A stretch of DNA of 64,000 nucleotides from Liolophura sinensis (GCF_032854445.1 NC_088305.1:2735001-2799000); one strand, 5' to 3'; positions 46,019 to 58,784 are shown, numbered from the stretch's first letter. Numbers and translations: made by a program. The notes: generated from the letters alone by a model not told the origin.

Positions 46019-47752
46019 AAAAGGAACTGATTTGTGCAAGATTCACTTCATCAGTAGAGTGATGACGCGGATTTACTCTTTACAGATTAGACCACCCACA
46101 TAATGGGTAAAATGAATATCTCCTGTACACACGTACAGTCACGTGTTAAAATTCCGATGAAAATTAACATAGCACATAACCCCTTTGGAAAATAGCAGCA
46201 GAGATTGATACTGAACCGGTGACTAACTGAGCCCTGCTTCGGGGTAAAGTTCTCAAGCGAGAAAAAGCGCCTGATTGACGTGTCCGTTTCACTAGCCAGC
46301 ACTGTTGGTGTACATGTATTCGCTGAGAAAATATTATGACTTTAATAGATATATAGATGTTGAAAAAATTCAATGTTTTTATCAGCAGTACACTCTTGTA
46401 TAAATCTTTGAATTCTGTTTTTACTAACTGGATTTGAACAGACAGAGTCTGCATGAGTGAATCGCAGCAATAAACGTTGATTTGGCTGATAAAAATGGCG
46501 GGTAAACACAAGATCGAGAAACCTGCGTTTAGAACAATAGCTGCCCCAAAATCAAACAACACAGTGACTTTCCATAAATGTTCAGAGAAGATTGAGCCTG
46601 AGCATTATGGAAATTAGGGGTTATTATTAAACTTGGTTCTTTTCCACTCCTTTTCGCAGTATCGCGTCTGGATAGACCAGAATTAGTGTCCGCTTGTCAT
46701 ATACTTATAGGGACACTTCCATCTATTCTTACAGTATCAGTTCCTCCTTTATCGAGTTAGTCCCCTGGAGATACGGTTATAATTGACGTGTATCGATGGT
46801 TCTGGTTACCCCCGTGGGTTGGGGATCCAAGTAGAACGGCTTATGTCAGTCATACTAGGAGGGAGGGTGTTGGAGTTGGCAACGGATCGGTTTAGAGGTG
46901 CTTATTATTGGCCATTATTGACCATCTTCAGTCAGGTTTATCTGGCCTGAGGGAGGTACAGGGGCTATGAAGCTGATTCCATTATGACAATTTTCCCCCG
47001 ACCCAGAGCTTTACGTTATAGTTCCTCAGCTCTACCATTACCATTGCTACGCGTAAATGTATCTTTCTGCAACACGAAACCATGACAGTCACAACGGATC
47101 TAGTGTCACTAAAGTGGAATCTGTTTTCTGGCACAATGCCGATTATGAGGCGTTCTTATACACGAGTGGAGGGCCTGTTTCGTAAGCGACGCGATCGGGG
47201 TCATTCCTCAGTTAAAACAGGCCTCAGACTGCCAAATTCGTTTTGGATTAATTTGATTGATAGTGTTAAAAGTCGTATTTAAGGATATCACATTCAGGCG
47301 ACGTAGTTCAGTGGCATGGGTTAAGAAAACCAAGGGTGGGAATGACGTATTAGGGCCTAACATCACATTGGCAGTATTCCAGCCATATTGCGGCGTTCCA
47401 ACCAGGGTAGGTTGGAAGTCAAACGAAATTTTTGTTTGACCACCAAATTAGATGACCCCACAAGTGGTCAGTTTTCCCAAACATACTTCACGTTAAGTCG
47501 CAGTTAGCTAAGTGTACTTCATACCCCTACAACATCTGTGGTGGTAGTTCATGGCTTACGTAGCTAAGAGCATTTGTGAAACTAATCTCTGTGCCGTTGA
47601 TCGCTTAGTGACAGCAAGGCCAGTAGAAACACAGGGGTTTGACAATTCCATCCACGAGGCCCTGATTAATTAAACACCCTTGTGTCCTTAAAACTGGCAA
47701 TCTTGAATATGTCTGGCCTGACGCTCAAGGGCAATACAAAGTACATGTAGTC
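46019..47752. other. intergenic; no gene recognised
   Basis: Frames of 60-132 codons without domains. Confidence 0.5.
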
Positions 47753-48484
47753 TGTGTATGGGTCGATCTCGTCAGCGTAAAGGAGGGACAGGCCAAGTGC
47801 AGGCCGAAACGGTCAACGTAAAGAAGGTATAGAGTAAGTACAGGTCGATCTGGTCAGCGTAAAAGAGGGATAAGCCAAGTACAGGTCGATATGGTCAGCG
47901 TAAAAGAGGAATAAGCCAAGTACAGGTCGATCTGGTCAGCGTAAAGGAGAGATAGTGTAAGTACAGGTCAATCTGGTCAGCGTAAAAGAGGGATAGGACA
48001 AGTACAGGTCGATCTCGTCAGCGTAAAGGATTGGTAGGACAAGTACAGGTCGATCTGGCCAGTGTAAAGGAGAGATATTCCAAGTACAGATCGATCTGGT
48101 CAGCGTAAAGGGGGGATAGGCCAAGTACAGGTCGATATGGTCAGCGTAAAGAAGGGATAGATTAAGTACAGATCGATCTGGTCAGCGTGAAAGAGGGACA
48201 GACCAAGTACAGGTCGATATGGTCAGTGTAAAGGAGGGATAGTCTAAGTACAGGTCGATCTCGTCAGCGTAAAGTAGGGACAGACCAAGTACAGGTCGAT
48301 CTGGTCAGCGTAAAAGAGGGATAGGACAAGTACAGATCGATCTCGTCAGCGTAAAGGATGGATAGGACAAGTACAGGTCGATCTGGCCAGTGTAAAGGAG
48401 AGATATTCCAAGTACAGATCGAACTGGTCAGCGTAAAGGGGGGATAGGCCAAGTACAGGTCGATATGGTCAGTGTAAAGGAGGG
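47753..48484. repeat. 41-bp minisatellite, left part (about 17 copies)
   Basis: Units read AAGTACAGGTCGATCTGGTC, AGCGTAAAAGAGGGATAGGC, C. The array stops abruptly at copy 2 of the 0.96-kb repeat and resumes after it. Confidence 0.94.
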
Positions 48485-49453
48485 AGCATCTCCTAGTTGT
48501 GGTCACTGACATGCGAAAACAAAGGCGTCGCGTCAGTTTCGACAGCTGAAGCGTGTCTACTCAGGTATCCGCGATAAAGGATTAACGAAAACGATACTAA
48601 AAAAAGAAGCTGAAGGACTCGAAACTGTTCCCATATTGTCACCATGGTGGAGATTTTTGAGTAAAAATGTGGTGAAATTCTCACAGATATAACAAGGGGT
48701 CGGATTATAAAAGGCATCACGGATGCTCAGTATAAAGGGGTCTAAATGTGGATCAATAAATGGTGACTAATCAAAAAGTTTCTGAATTATCCAAAAATAT
48801 CTGATCATTGAATACATCGACAATTAACCCTCTGATATGATCATATCCAACTGGTAACAATTAACTACCCCCCGACAGCTCATGCACCATTTCATGTGCT
48901 CGATGATTTACATCACTGGCCTCACTGCAAATTTTAACAGAAATCCCAAACAACGCCAAAATTCACTCACAGATCACTGGGTGACTGTGGTGAAGCATCG
49001 CAATAAAAAAAAAACACTTAACAAATATCTTACCAATTTTAAATCATTTTAAATCAGCCACAGCAGCTCCGTGTGTTGCAATGTGTTTGTGATATATGAC
49101 CAGTCCACAATTAATTTTTCATATACTTACATGTTAACGTTTGACCTCACAGTACTGTCCCTAAAAATCTGAGCCCCGAACGTCCCCGGTCTAATAACCC
49201 TAGTCCCCGTGAAACAACTCCAGTCAAGATCATGATGGGGGTTGACGGATGAAATTTTTCACAAACTTGACAAACAGGGGATTAGCGTCGAACTCATCCC
49301 CAGACTCGAACTTTTCACTACTTTAGCTAATGTGCAATAAACTCTATTTTTTGAAATACATAAAAATTATACCTAGAATAAACATATACATTTCTCTTTA
49401 AAGTTAACGCGGTAGAGCGAAATATGTCTATACGGCGTATACAAATTGTACAG
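48485..49453. repeat. 0.96-kb direct repeat, copy 2, embedded in the 41-bp minisatellite
   Basis: Both borders are clean against array units: …TGTAAAGGAGGG|AGCATCTCC and TTGTACAG|GCCAAGTACAGG. It carries no terminal inverted repeats or target duplication that I can see. This suggests recombinational or replicative insertion of DNA copied from 45.06-46.02 kb, about 2.5 kb away. Confidence 0.93.
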
Positions 49454-49860
49454 GCCAAGTACAGGTCGATATGGTCAGCGTAAAGAAGGGATAGATTAAG
49501 TACAGATCGATCTGGTCAGAGTCAAGGAGGGACAGACCAAGTACAGGTCGATATGGTCAGTGTAAAGGAGGGATATTCTAAGTACAGATCGATCTGGTCA
49601 GTGTAAAGGAGGGATAGACGAAGTACAGATCGATCTGGTCAGCGTGAAAGAGGGACAGACCAAGTACAGGTCGATATGGTCAGTGTAAAGGAGGGATAGT
49701 CTAAGTACAGATCGATCTCGTCAGCGTAAAGGAGGGATAGACTAAGTACAGATCGATCTGGTCAGCGTGAAAGAGGGACAGACCAAGTACAGGTCGATAT
49801 GGTCAGTGTAAAGGAGGGACAGTCAAAGTACAGTCGCTTTGGTCAGCGTGAAGGAGGGAT
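49454..49860. repeat. 41-bp minisatellite, right part (about 10 copies)
   Basis: Same unit as 47.75-48.48 kb, with variants GTGAAAGAGGGACAGACC and GTAAAGGAGGGATAGTCT. Confidence 0.93.
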
Positions 49861-51075
49861 ATCCCATCCCTGTTTTGTGGTGTATGACTCAGATATCCCA
49901 TTCTGAATTGTGGTGTATGATTCAGATATCTCAATCTCGCTAAAGGTGTATTAGTCAGATCTCCCATCCTGTTTTGTGGTGTATGACTCAAGATATTCCA
50001 TTCTGGTTTATGGTGTATGAGTCACATATTCCATCCTGTTTTATGGTGTATGACTCAGATATCCCATTCTAGTTTGTGGTGTATGACTCAGATATCCCAC
50101 CCTCGTTTTGCGGGGTATGATTGAGATATCCCATCCCTGTTTTTTGGTGTATAACTTAGATATCCTATTGTGTTTTGTGGTGTATGACTCAGATATCCCA
50201 CCTTTGGTTTGTGGTGTATGACTCAGATATCTCATTCTGATTTGTGGTGTATGACTCAGATATCTTATTCTGATTTGTGGTGTATGGCTCAGATATCCCA
50301 TTGTGGTTTGTGGTGTATGACTCAAATATTCCACCCCTGTTTTTGTGGGATATGACTCAGATATCCCACCCCTGTTTTGTGGTGTATGACTCAGATATTC
50401 CATTCTGGTTTGTGGTGTATGACTTACATGTCCCACCCCTCTTTAGGGGTGTATGATCCAGATATCCCACCCCTGTTTTGTAGTGTACGACTCAGATGTC
50501 CTATTGTGTTTTGCGATGTGCAACTCAGATATCCCATTGTGGTTATTGGGGTATGACTCAGATATCCCACCCTTGGTTTGTGATGTACAACTCAGATATC
50601 CCATTGTGGTTTGTGGGGTATGACTCAGATATCCCATTGTGGTTTGTGGGGATGACTCAGATATCCCATTGTGGTTTGTGGTGTATGGCTCAGATATCCC
50701 ACCCTTGGTTTGTGATGTACAACTCAGATATCCCATTGTGGTTTGTTGGTTATGACTCAGATATCCCATTGTGGTTTGTGGGGATGACTCAGATATCCCA
50801 TTGTGGTTTGTGGTGTATGACTCAGATATTCCATCCTGGTTTGTGGTGGATGACTTACATGTCCCACCCCTGTTTATGGGTGTATGACTCAGATATCCCA
50901 TTCGTGGTTTGTGGTGTATGACTCAGATATCCCATCCCTGTTTTGTGTTGCATGACTCAGATAACCCATTCCGGTTTGTGGTGTATAACTCAGGTATCCC
51001 ACCCTTGGTTTGTGGTGTATGACTCAGATGGCCTATTCTGATTTGTGGTGTATGAGTGAGATATCCTATCCTAAT
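49858..51075. repeat. 33-bp minisatellite (about 36 copies)
   Basis: Units read TGTATGACTCAGATATCCCA, TTGTGGTTTGTGG, many with an EcoRV site GATATC. It abuts the 41-bp array without a spacer. The period of 11 codons yields repetitive frames (minus-strand MGYLSHTPQT-like, plus-strand DIPLWFVGYDS-like) that I do not call genes. Degenerate relatives (TTTGACTCAGGTATCCGACC) occur at 53.21-53.35 kb. Confidence 0.94.
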
Positions 51076-52591
51076 TGCACAGTATAGAATTCCTATTTAA
51101 CTTCTGCAAGTACCCTTAACCATCTGAGTGAAAATAAGTTAAAAAAATACAAATAAATAAATAAAAAGGAAGGAAAAGTAACCTAGATGACTTGTGTCTC
51201 TATAAATAGCTCATTTCCATAAAAGTTCTCGTCAATCGAAGCCAATCGATACCTGATCAATGAGGTGGCAGGCCAGAAATCTATCTTGTGCTGATGCTTT
51301 TAGGGTTTTCAGTCATGAGTTTTGTCGAGAACCTATCAAGTGACACTACGGGGCACTAGGGGACATAACTGGACACAAGAAGTTAACTTAAGACATCAGT
51401 TTCCTGCATACACAAAACTGTGGGAAATATAATTAAGACGTACGGCATGGAGACTAAACCCAGAACAGCGACAACAGGGTGATAGCTGGCAAACGGTCAC
51501 TTACATCCAGTGAAATACGGCCTCTTGTCAATTTACTTCAGCTAAGCTTTTATTCTAACTGTTTACACAAATGCTTAAACAGTAGAAAAATTACCAGCCC
51601 CTAGCATCATGGCTTAAGCAATGTTAGGTAAGAACAATGTAGTGATGTTAATTGCAATATATTAGACGTCACTGGGGGTGAATTACTCAAAATGCTGTGT
51701 TGTCACCATACCTATATACAATCACATTAAAACAATGGAAAGAGACTAGTCGTTGAGTACGACGCTAAACAGGTATAAAACAAACAAGTAAAAGGTTCAA
51801 GGCCTATCAGACAAAAACCAGACCCACCTATAATAAAATAGAAGAAAATAAAAGAAAAAAGGAAGATTATTGGACACTAGGGAGAATTAGAGGTTTGCTG
51901 GGGACATTGCTTTTCTGTATTGATAAAACTGTGTAAAATTGTTGAATGAGGCTTCAAACAGCTATCAAACACATAAAAAAAGCACACTTCAGAGCGTGTT
52001 GGACGGATACTACCTCCCTGAAGCATAAACGTGAATCATCCCACCAAATGACGTCTGATGTAATTAGAGTAGGAATGATTACAGATGGAGCTTTATTATT
52101 CTTAAATGTCAAATTAACATTTTCGTTTCAGCGGAAGAAATCCCATGCTCTCATACATGGTTAAGGGGGATAAGGTTTTCCAACAAAGCAACGTTTGTTT
52201 CACATAACGATGGTAATAAACTGTGCAATACGTAATGCTATACCTTTGGCTTTACCACTGTAATCTGCCTGTAACCACATAATTATCTGGACAAGCCCCT
52301 AGCCGATCCTACAGCAAGCTCATGGGCCTAATAATCACGCACCTGCTCCTTAACCCGGACACCTTACCTTACACTGTAAAAAAACCCTGCCCCCAAAATC
52401 ACATATTTAGATTCTGAGTTATGAAGGAGAAGTATAATAAATAATAAGTGCTTAATAACGACGGTGATAAATTAACAAAAAATATTTAAATTAGGCTTCT
52501 TTGGGATAAAATGAAGAATTTTGAAAGTAGTGATTTCTCGATGAGTGAAGTTACGAGGCAAACTTCCCAATCCGAATAGAATTAATAGGTT
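51076..52591. other. intergenic with a reversed family E copy; no gene
   Basis: A family E copy is at 51.44-51.64 kb. Nothing else recognised. Confidence 0.5.
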
Positions 52592-53030
52592 CGCGGCTCT
52601 CGCGCCTGAGTAGTTAATGACTCAGGAGCCTCTCACCAGTGAGATAGATGTGAGTTCCAGTCTAAATCATGATGTAGTTAAAGACGTACAGCCTAGAGAG
52701 TAATACCAGAGCAACGACGACAGTTTGATCATTTGCAAATGGCCACACGTCGCAGGTGACATACGACCTCTTGTCACTTTACCACAGTCATGGTTTTATT
52801 CTAACTGTTCATGCAAATACTTAAAATGTACACGTTTTCTAGCACTATGGCTTAAGCAGAATTAGGTAAAAAAAAGAGAATGAGGATTTCCTCTCATGTC
52901 GTACCTGGGAAATTTTGCCAACAACCTGCTGATGGTCGTTGGTTTATTCAGAGATCTGTACCATTTCCTCCCAGCATATTGCTGCATGGCCGTCGTCGTA
53001 TTAGTGAACTCGTGAAACACATCGAATAAC
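52592..53030 (+). mobile_element. SINE family A split by a reversed family E repeat
   Basis: 52592-52672 is the SINE head side (CAGGAGCCTCTCACCAGTGA, GTGAGTTCCAGTC). 52680-52875 is a reversed family E copy. 52905-53030 continues the SINE body (CCAACAACCTGCTGATGGTC, CATGGCCGTCGTCGTATTAG). The order fits insertion of family E into a SINE, so family E is probably mobile. Confidence 0.6.
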
Positions 53031-53397
53031 TAGATAAATAATAATCTAGGTTGCTTGTAAAGTACGATCTGATGTATGCAATTGCAAGCCATACTGGTGA
53101 AAGACAAGTGTTCTTCACCGAACCTAAGACTAACGGCCACACGAGCGCAGTCCACAAGTCACAAAACTTCTCGTTTTACAGTGCACCATTGAAGTACCCC
53201 ATCCCAATTTTGTTTTTGACTCAGGTATCCGACCCCTGTTTTGTAGGCTCCTATATTCATACTCCCCAGTTTTACTTTCGACTCAGGTATCCGACCAGAG
53301 TTTTGTAATGTACGACTCGGGTATTCCTCCGCCTCAGTTTTGTAGTGTACTATCTCTCGATCTAAGTCGATCCCTCTCTCTCGATCTGAGTCCATCC

Positions 53398-53509
<112 letters not shown>

Positions 53510-53581
53510 GATCTCGATCTTTGATCTCTCGATCTCGACTACGTAGGTTATGAACAGCTTTACAAGAGAGAGAGAGAGAGA

Positions 53582-54205
53582 TAGACAGGGAAATGGATAA
53601 TAGTCGAATCTTCTTGACAAATCAGATGTGTTTGCTGCACATACGGCGATCAGGTTTACGGGTGGGGGAAACTAGACTGTTAAGAGCAATGAAAACCATC
53701 GTCAGCTATGCCTGGTAAATCTGTGGACTTAGTGTAAAGCCACAAGGGAAAAGCTTAAGCTGGATTCGCTCTTGCTACCTGGATGGTCAGAGGCCGATCG
53801 TTTGCATTACCCATATTTATCAAACGTCTTCAGCCTCAAGTTAAAAACTCAAACACAGCTACAATTAGTTTTTCTCTGGAAAATTTATACACCGATTACC
53901 GCCAGGACAATGCATCAACCAAAATTTGAACTTTTTCCTGTTCTGAGCTTGGATTTTTAACCACTGGCAATTTATGAATGAAGTGTTAAGTTCCTTAATA
54001 AGTACGACCACAGCAGATCAACTGTCTAGCTGACTAAATATGAATTGAACACAGCCAGTAAAGAAATAAGCAAAAAAGGTGTCTGAGGTAAAAGACACAT
54101 TCTAATATGAACCAAACCTAATGTCTGGGCTGAGACGGAGACCCTTACATTTCATCTTTTGCATTTTTTTTCTAGTTTGAGGAGTCAAAATTGGAATGAC
54201 ACCTT
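53582..54205. other. intergenic; no gene recognised
   Basis: Includes a MITE-like end (CCCATATTTATCAAACGTCT) at about 53.81 kb. Confidence 0.45.
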
Positions 54206-54442
54206 TCACACGTGGCATAGAGAGAGCTTTCCGATTAAATCGATCATTTTGTCAATCATTGTGGACTTTCCTTGTTCTACAGCGTGATGAAACATGTTTT
54301 TCCCGAAATCTCTGTGTACAGGTTTGATATCTTGAATGTTCCCACCTTCAAAAACGCGAGGAAATTCTTCAAACAGATGTAGATGGCCAGCCAACGGCAA
54401 AAGCCTAGCGATGCGTCTTGAACCAGCGGCTGTTATGGGCAA
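54206..54442 (-). CDS. possible ankyrin-repeat-like exon
   Basis: A 78-codon minus frame reads GSRRIARLLPLAGHLHLFEE, then VHRDFGKNMFHHAVEQGKST and MIDKMIDLIGKL. The second part fits an ankyrin-type helix pair (G-K-x-x-FHHAVE-x-G … MIDLI), with the first part as a weaker preceding repeat. CCCATAACAG|CC near 54430 could be a splice acceptor. No flanking exons are recognised, so this may be an isolated exon, a pseudogene or a chance frame. Confidence 0.3.
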   Translation of the reverse strand: MPITAAGSRRIARLLPLAGHLHLFEEFPRVFEGGNIQDIKPVHRDFGKNMFHHAVEQGKSTMIDKMIDLIGKLSLCHV

Positions 54443-55507
54443 TGGTCAAGCATGGTAAAATAGGCTATGCTTTAGAATTCCTCCAGTAGAAGTACGGCCT
54501 TCTACAGTGCATACTGAGGCATAAATTAATCCATGATCTTAGCGTCTAATTTGTGTCAGTAAAAAGGAATTTCAATTAAAATTACTACGCAAGCAACATG
54601 ATGAAAAGCGCCTAATCGGTGTCGTAATAAACTGTTGGATAAATACAGACGCTGAGCCAAAAAAAGTCTTTGATCGTGTCTCATATCGACCAAGGCCAAT
54701 ATGATGAAGGCGTTGCTGTTTTTACAGGGTGATATGAAATTACTTCCGTTTAGGTTTGGTCGCTTTCAGCAGGCAGACTTATTAAATATGGCTGTTTATC
54801 CAACCGCCTTGTCGTTGTGGGGAATTGTGTTGACAGGCCATCAAGTGCTATCTGATATAGTTATTCTTGTTCACCGATTTTATTACCGCACTCGTTCAAG
54901 GAGCCCTCTAGCGAAACCTTATGTTGTTATACAGCGCCACCTGGTGCCAGTGGCATGAAATCAGATGGACAAGAAGTGTTTCCACAATCGTGGAACGTTT
55001 TGGGTTCTGCTTTTAGAAATTTGGTCTGAAATAATTGGGAGAAAATACAATGCACAGAAAAATGTTCATTAGATCGTTTTGTGAAGGGCGTCAACACCTG
55101 GTAGTGTGGCAGCGTTAGAGAAACACAGCCAGACATTATACAAGCACAATCAAGAGTTTAAATACAAATACACTATTACTTCATTTATCTGTTGACTTAA
55201 TTGGTGCTGTCGAGAATGTCCGCGATATTATCAGGAAGAACAATGAAGAAACCATGAGACGGGACAAAGATACGAAATAATCAGATAAAGAGACAAAATG
55301 ATGAGACGAATATGTGAAGTGACACGACAAAGATATGAAATCGAAGGAAGATACGTCGCAGCCTGCCATCGTGTCATTGGGCAATGGTACAATGGAACGA
55401 TGTTACGATGTGTAAATGGACACCACCGTAAACCAGTATGGACCAATCGCGTTTTCAGCATTTAAAATCATATCTATATTTGATAATTTAGTTAACGATG
55501 ATTGCAA
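54443..55507. other. intergenic; no gene recognised
   Basis: Short frames only. Confidence 0.5.
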
Positions 55508-55830
55508 TATGTATGTATGATGTATGCTTGGGGTTTAACGACCTATACTTAGCAATTTTTCAGACATATGACGATGAGGACGTAGGTGTGTATACACACA
55601 CAGTGTCATCTTGTAGCAGGGCGAGTCCATGACACTAAAATTCCGCTGCCACTGAAGTATCATGTCGAAGACACCAGGCATGACACCACACCAAGTCACC
55701 GATGCATTGGCCTTGGTTTCCTTTGTCTAACCGCTCAGTACTCAGCGCCAAGCGAGGAAACAACATGTGCCATGTTAAAGTCTTTGACAAAGGCAATATA
55801 TTCGTCTAACATAAGCTGTGTTTCTGTCTG
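55508..55830 (-). mobile_element. SINE family D copy
   Basis: Plus-strand CATATGACGATGAGGACGTA, ATCTTGTAGCAGGGCGAGTC, GAAGTATCATGTCGAAGACA. The head side is eroded. Confidence 0.8.
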
Positions 55831-56002
55831 AATACCCGCTTTAAGGTGAATGAAAAAATGTTTTATTTTGTTTTAATTTGATGTTTCTCGTGCATTCTCG
55901 TTCGGCTGCGGTGAGATGGTCATGTTTAATTTTATTGCTGCTTGCCTGAGCTAGGTTACCGTGAGCGTGAATGTCACAAAGAATCAACTGTTTCCTTGTA
56001 TG

Positions 56003-56342
56003 CATGTATGTGTGCTTCGGATTTTACGTCGGACTTCACAAGTTTTCAGTCATATGACAACAAAGATTCATTGGGTGTATGTATATGGACTTCTTGTGGC
56101 AGGGCGAGTCCATATGATGACGAGGAGTCATTAGGTATGTGTACATATACCGTGACTTCATGTGGCAGGGCGAGTCCATGCTGCCAAGGTAATATTACAC
56201 GGGAACCGGGCCATCATGTCCTGTTTCCTCTCAGTGCTGAGCGCCATATAAGGCAGCAACAAGTTCCATTTATAAAGATCACAGGTCTCAAGATATTGAA
56301 GCGGACACTCAAACCATCGGGCTACCGAAGCCCGCTCTAAGG
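56003..56342 (-). mobile_element. SINE family D copy with internal duplication
   Basis: The CATATGAC … GGCAGGGCGAGTCCAT block occurs twice (56.05-56.11 and 56.11-56.18 kb). The minus-strand head (GCTTCGGTAGCCCGATGG) is retained at 56.31-56.34 kb. Confidence 0.8.
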
Positions 56343-56394
56343 CGCTCAAAAGTACAGTTGAAATGAAAGGTGCCTTTCCCGTGCAAATCAGACA

Positions 56395-56690
56395 TATTTA
56401 CTCACACTCCTTACAGCTCATGCGTTACTCTCTGCCTTTCACTTTATATCACCACCACCAGTAGCAACTTTTGTACAGAAATCTTGAACGACGCCGAGGT
56501 CACTGGGGTGACGGTGATGAGGCAGGAAATGATATTAGAAAACACAAACAATCCGTCTCAACTTTTGTCTCTAATAATGCTTTATACACATGCATTCATT
56601 TTATCATTTTTAATTCCTTTATTGAGTTTGTACAATATGATTCTAACTAACACCTAAAACAATTTTATTGATTAATGCTGATTAGATAGT
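56395..56690. repeat. dispersed repeat family F
   Basis: Shares CAGAAATCTTGAAC, GGTCACTGGGGTGA, ACACAAACAATCCGTCTCAA and ATGATTCTAACTAACACC-like blocks in order with 845-1090. Confidence 0.7.
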
Positions 56691-57429
56691 TCCGCGGGGG
56701 GAGACAAGTGGTGAAGCTAAGCCAAGACAAGCCTACGTGCATCTCACAGTCTCCAAACGTCAAGCTTGTCTGTTGGCGAAACTGATGTAAAGTAAAAGGT
56801 AGAGGGCGACGCATGCGTTGTAAGGAGTATTGTATTCATTTTGGATTCCCCCCGAATAGCCATTATCAAAACTTGTGTCTGTTAGTTGTGAATTTGGCCG
56901 TCGGTTATTGCCACAAGCCGGCTATTAACTGTATTACACCTAACACTGGTCACAGGGTGGCGTAACCTGCTGTTTGCTTTCATCTCTTGTTACAAACCAG
57001 CCATATAATATTCTGCTATGGAGTTTTCTTACCTGTGGCAGTCAGTATGTTCATGTAAGATGTAGTTCAGCAGATTTAGGAGAATGTACATTTCAACGAA
57101 GATCAAGGCAGGCATGCCAGGCCTCATATCGCTGGAAGCCATTCGCGCACCGTGTGTTCCAGTTTGACAGACATTAACCATATCAGTTGTTTTTGTAGTC
57201 ACAGTACTAGAGTAAGTTATCAACGTCACCAGTGTTACGGAAGGAAGGTGTCGTTCCGTTGAGCACAAATGGCATTGTTATTTCTCTGGATTCGGGCGAC
57301 CGTTGTTCTCCAGTGACACTGAGAGAATTTGTCCGATGTGGGATACAGCTGAAAACGCGTTATGAAACAAACGGATTTCTGACATTCAAAACGTTATGTA
57401 AATCAGAATTAAAATATCAGATATAAATA
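56691..57429. other. intergenic; no gene recognised
   Basis: Short overlapping frames on both strands. Confidence 0.5.
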
Positions 57430-57808
57430 TGAATGTCTGCTTGGGGTTCTACGTTGTATGTATGCTTTGTTTTTTTTTACGTCGAACTTAATAATTTTTC
57501 AGACTTATGACTACGAGGAGTCATTAGCTGTGTACATACACAGTATCTTCTTGGGGCAGGGCGAGTCCATGCCGTCGAAGTGCTGCCGTCATACAAGTAT
57601 CATGCCGAAGACACCAGCCATGACACCTCACCCAGTCACATTATTCTAACACCGGGCCAGTCAGTCCTGTTCCTTGCTCTAATCTCTCAGTGTTGAGCGC
57701 CAAGCTAGGCAACAACAAATATCATTTTTAAAGTCTTTGGTATGATCCGACCCAAAGTGTGATCGCAGATCTCCGACTTTCAGATGGACTCTCTACCCAT
57801 TAGGTCAC
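57430..57808 (-). mobile_element. SINE family D copy, near full length
   Basis: Plus-strand GACTACGAGGAGTCATTAGC, TCTTGGGGCAGGGCGAGTCC, then the head side CATTAGGTCACCGAAGCGG. The minus-strand head reads CCGCTTCGGTGACCTAATGG. Confidence 0.85.
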
Positions 57809-58560
57809 CGAAGCGGTCGGGTTCTACCTTGTGCTTAACAATATTTCACATTACGATAAGGAGTGTACATGTACTGTGTCTTCTTGTGACTGAGCGTGTC
57901 CATACCGCCAAAGTGCTGTCGTCTCTGATGTATCAATCCAAAGACACCAGACATGACACCCCACCCGTTCACATTTTACTGATATCGTGTCAACCAGTCT
58001 TGGACCCGCTTTGCACAAAAGGATTGTAGTTACAATCGATTGTAGACCCTACAGTTGAGTTTACGATAGATTGTATAGGCAATTTACACCGTTTGCCTAA
58101 GAGACCTGTAAACGATTGTGAGTTTTAAAAGTTACAAACGCGATCGTTAGCCAAATTTGACCGTGCATAGGTGGCCTGTATAAATAGACAATGTACCCGT
58201 CAATAATATATCTTGCCTTCATTTTCAAAAGAGCCTCTACATCATAATGATTCAGTAGCTAACAACAACAACTTGTGAAAAAATGCTCGTAACATCATTT
58301 TGAGACAGTTGCCTTGGATATCTTTGTAAACGGAGACAAATAAAGCACTAGGTAACAGTCTACATAAGGGACGTATTTTTACTTACCGTTGTATTAATTG
58401 TATACAACTATCGTAGCTTACAGTCTCTTCGTGCAAGAGGACGTCGACTGTAAGATAAGGCTATGATTGGGCTCTTAGTGATTTACAATCAACTTAAGCT
58501 TACGATCCCTTTGTGCATGCGGCCCCTGTTTCGGTGCTCTTACATCTGTACTGAGATCGT
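57809..58560 (-). mobile_element. SINE family D copy split by a MITE-like element
   Basis: 57825-58001 is family D body (CTTCTTGTGACTGAGCGTGT … GTCAACCAGTCTT). 58525-58560 resumes it (TGTTTCGGTGCTCTTACATC). Confidence 0.75.
58002..58524. mobile_element. MITE-like element, 523 bp, nested in a SINE
   Basis: Left end GGACCCGCTTTGCACAAAAG + GATTGTAG. The reverse complement of the right end is GGGGCCGCATGCACAAAGGG + ATCGTAAG. Subterminal GATTGTAA/TTACAATC motifs lie on both sides. There is no coding capacity. The insertion into the SINE gives exact borders. Confidence 0.7.
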
Positions 58561-58699
58561 TCAACCTTTGCATGAGTCGTCTTTCCCTGTATTTTTAGGT
58601 TTATCTGGACATGAATAACCTTATTGCAATAACTGGTGTACACAGGATGGTATTATTGTGAGGCAGCACTATACATATGTCCCATTTGCTATAGGCTTG

Positions 58700-58765
58700 T
58701 TATTTCCCAGGAACCTCTCACAAATGTGGTCGCTGTGATTTCAAGTCCAGCTCATGCTGGCTTCC
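58700..58765 (+). mobile_element. SINE family A fragment (box B region)
   Basis: CAGGAACCTCTCACAAATGT, then GATTTCAAGTCCAGCTCATG, then CTGGCTTCCTC. Confidence 0.75.
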
Positions 58766-58784
58766 TCTGGATGTCATGCCTTGA

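Noticed and set aside
50041-50921. Repetitive frames on both strands (131-152 codons)
   Set aside because: Come from the 33-bp array (11 codons per unit).
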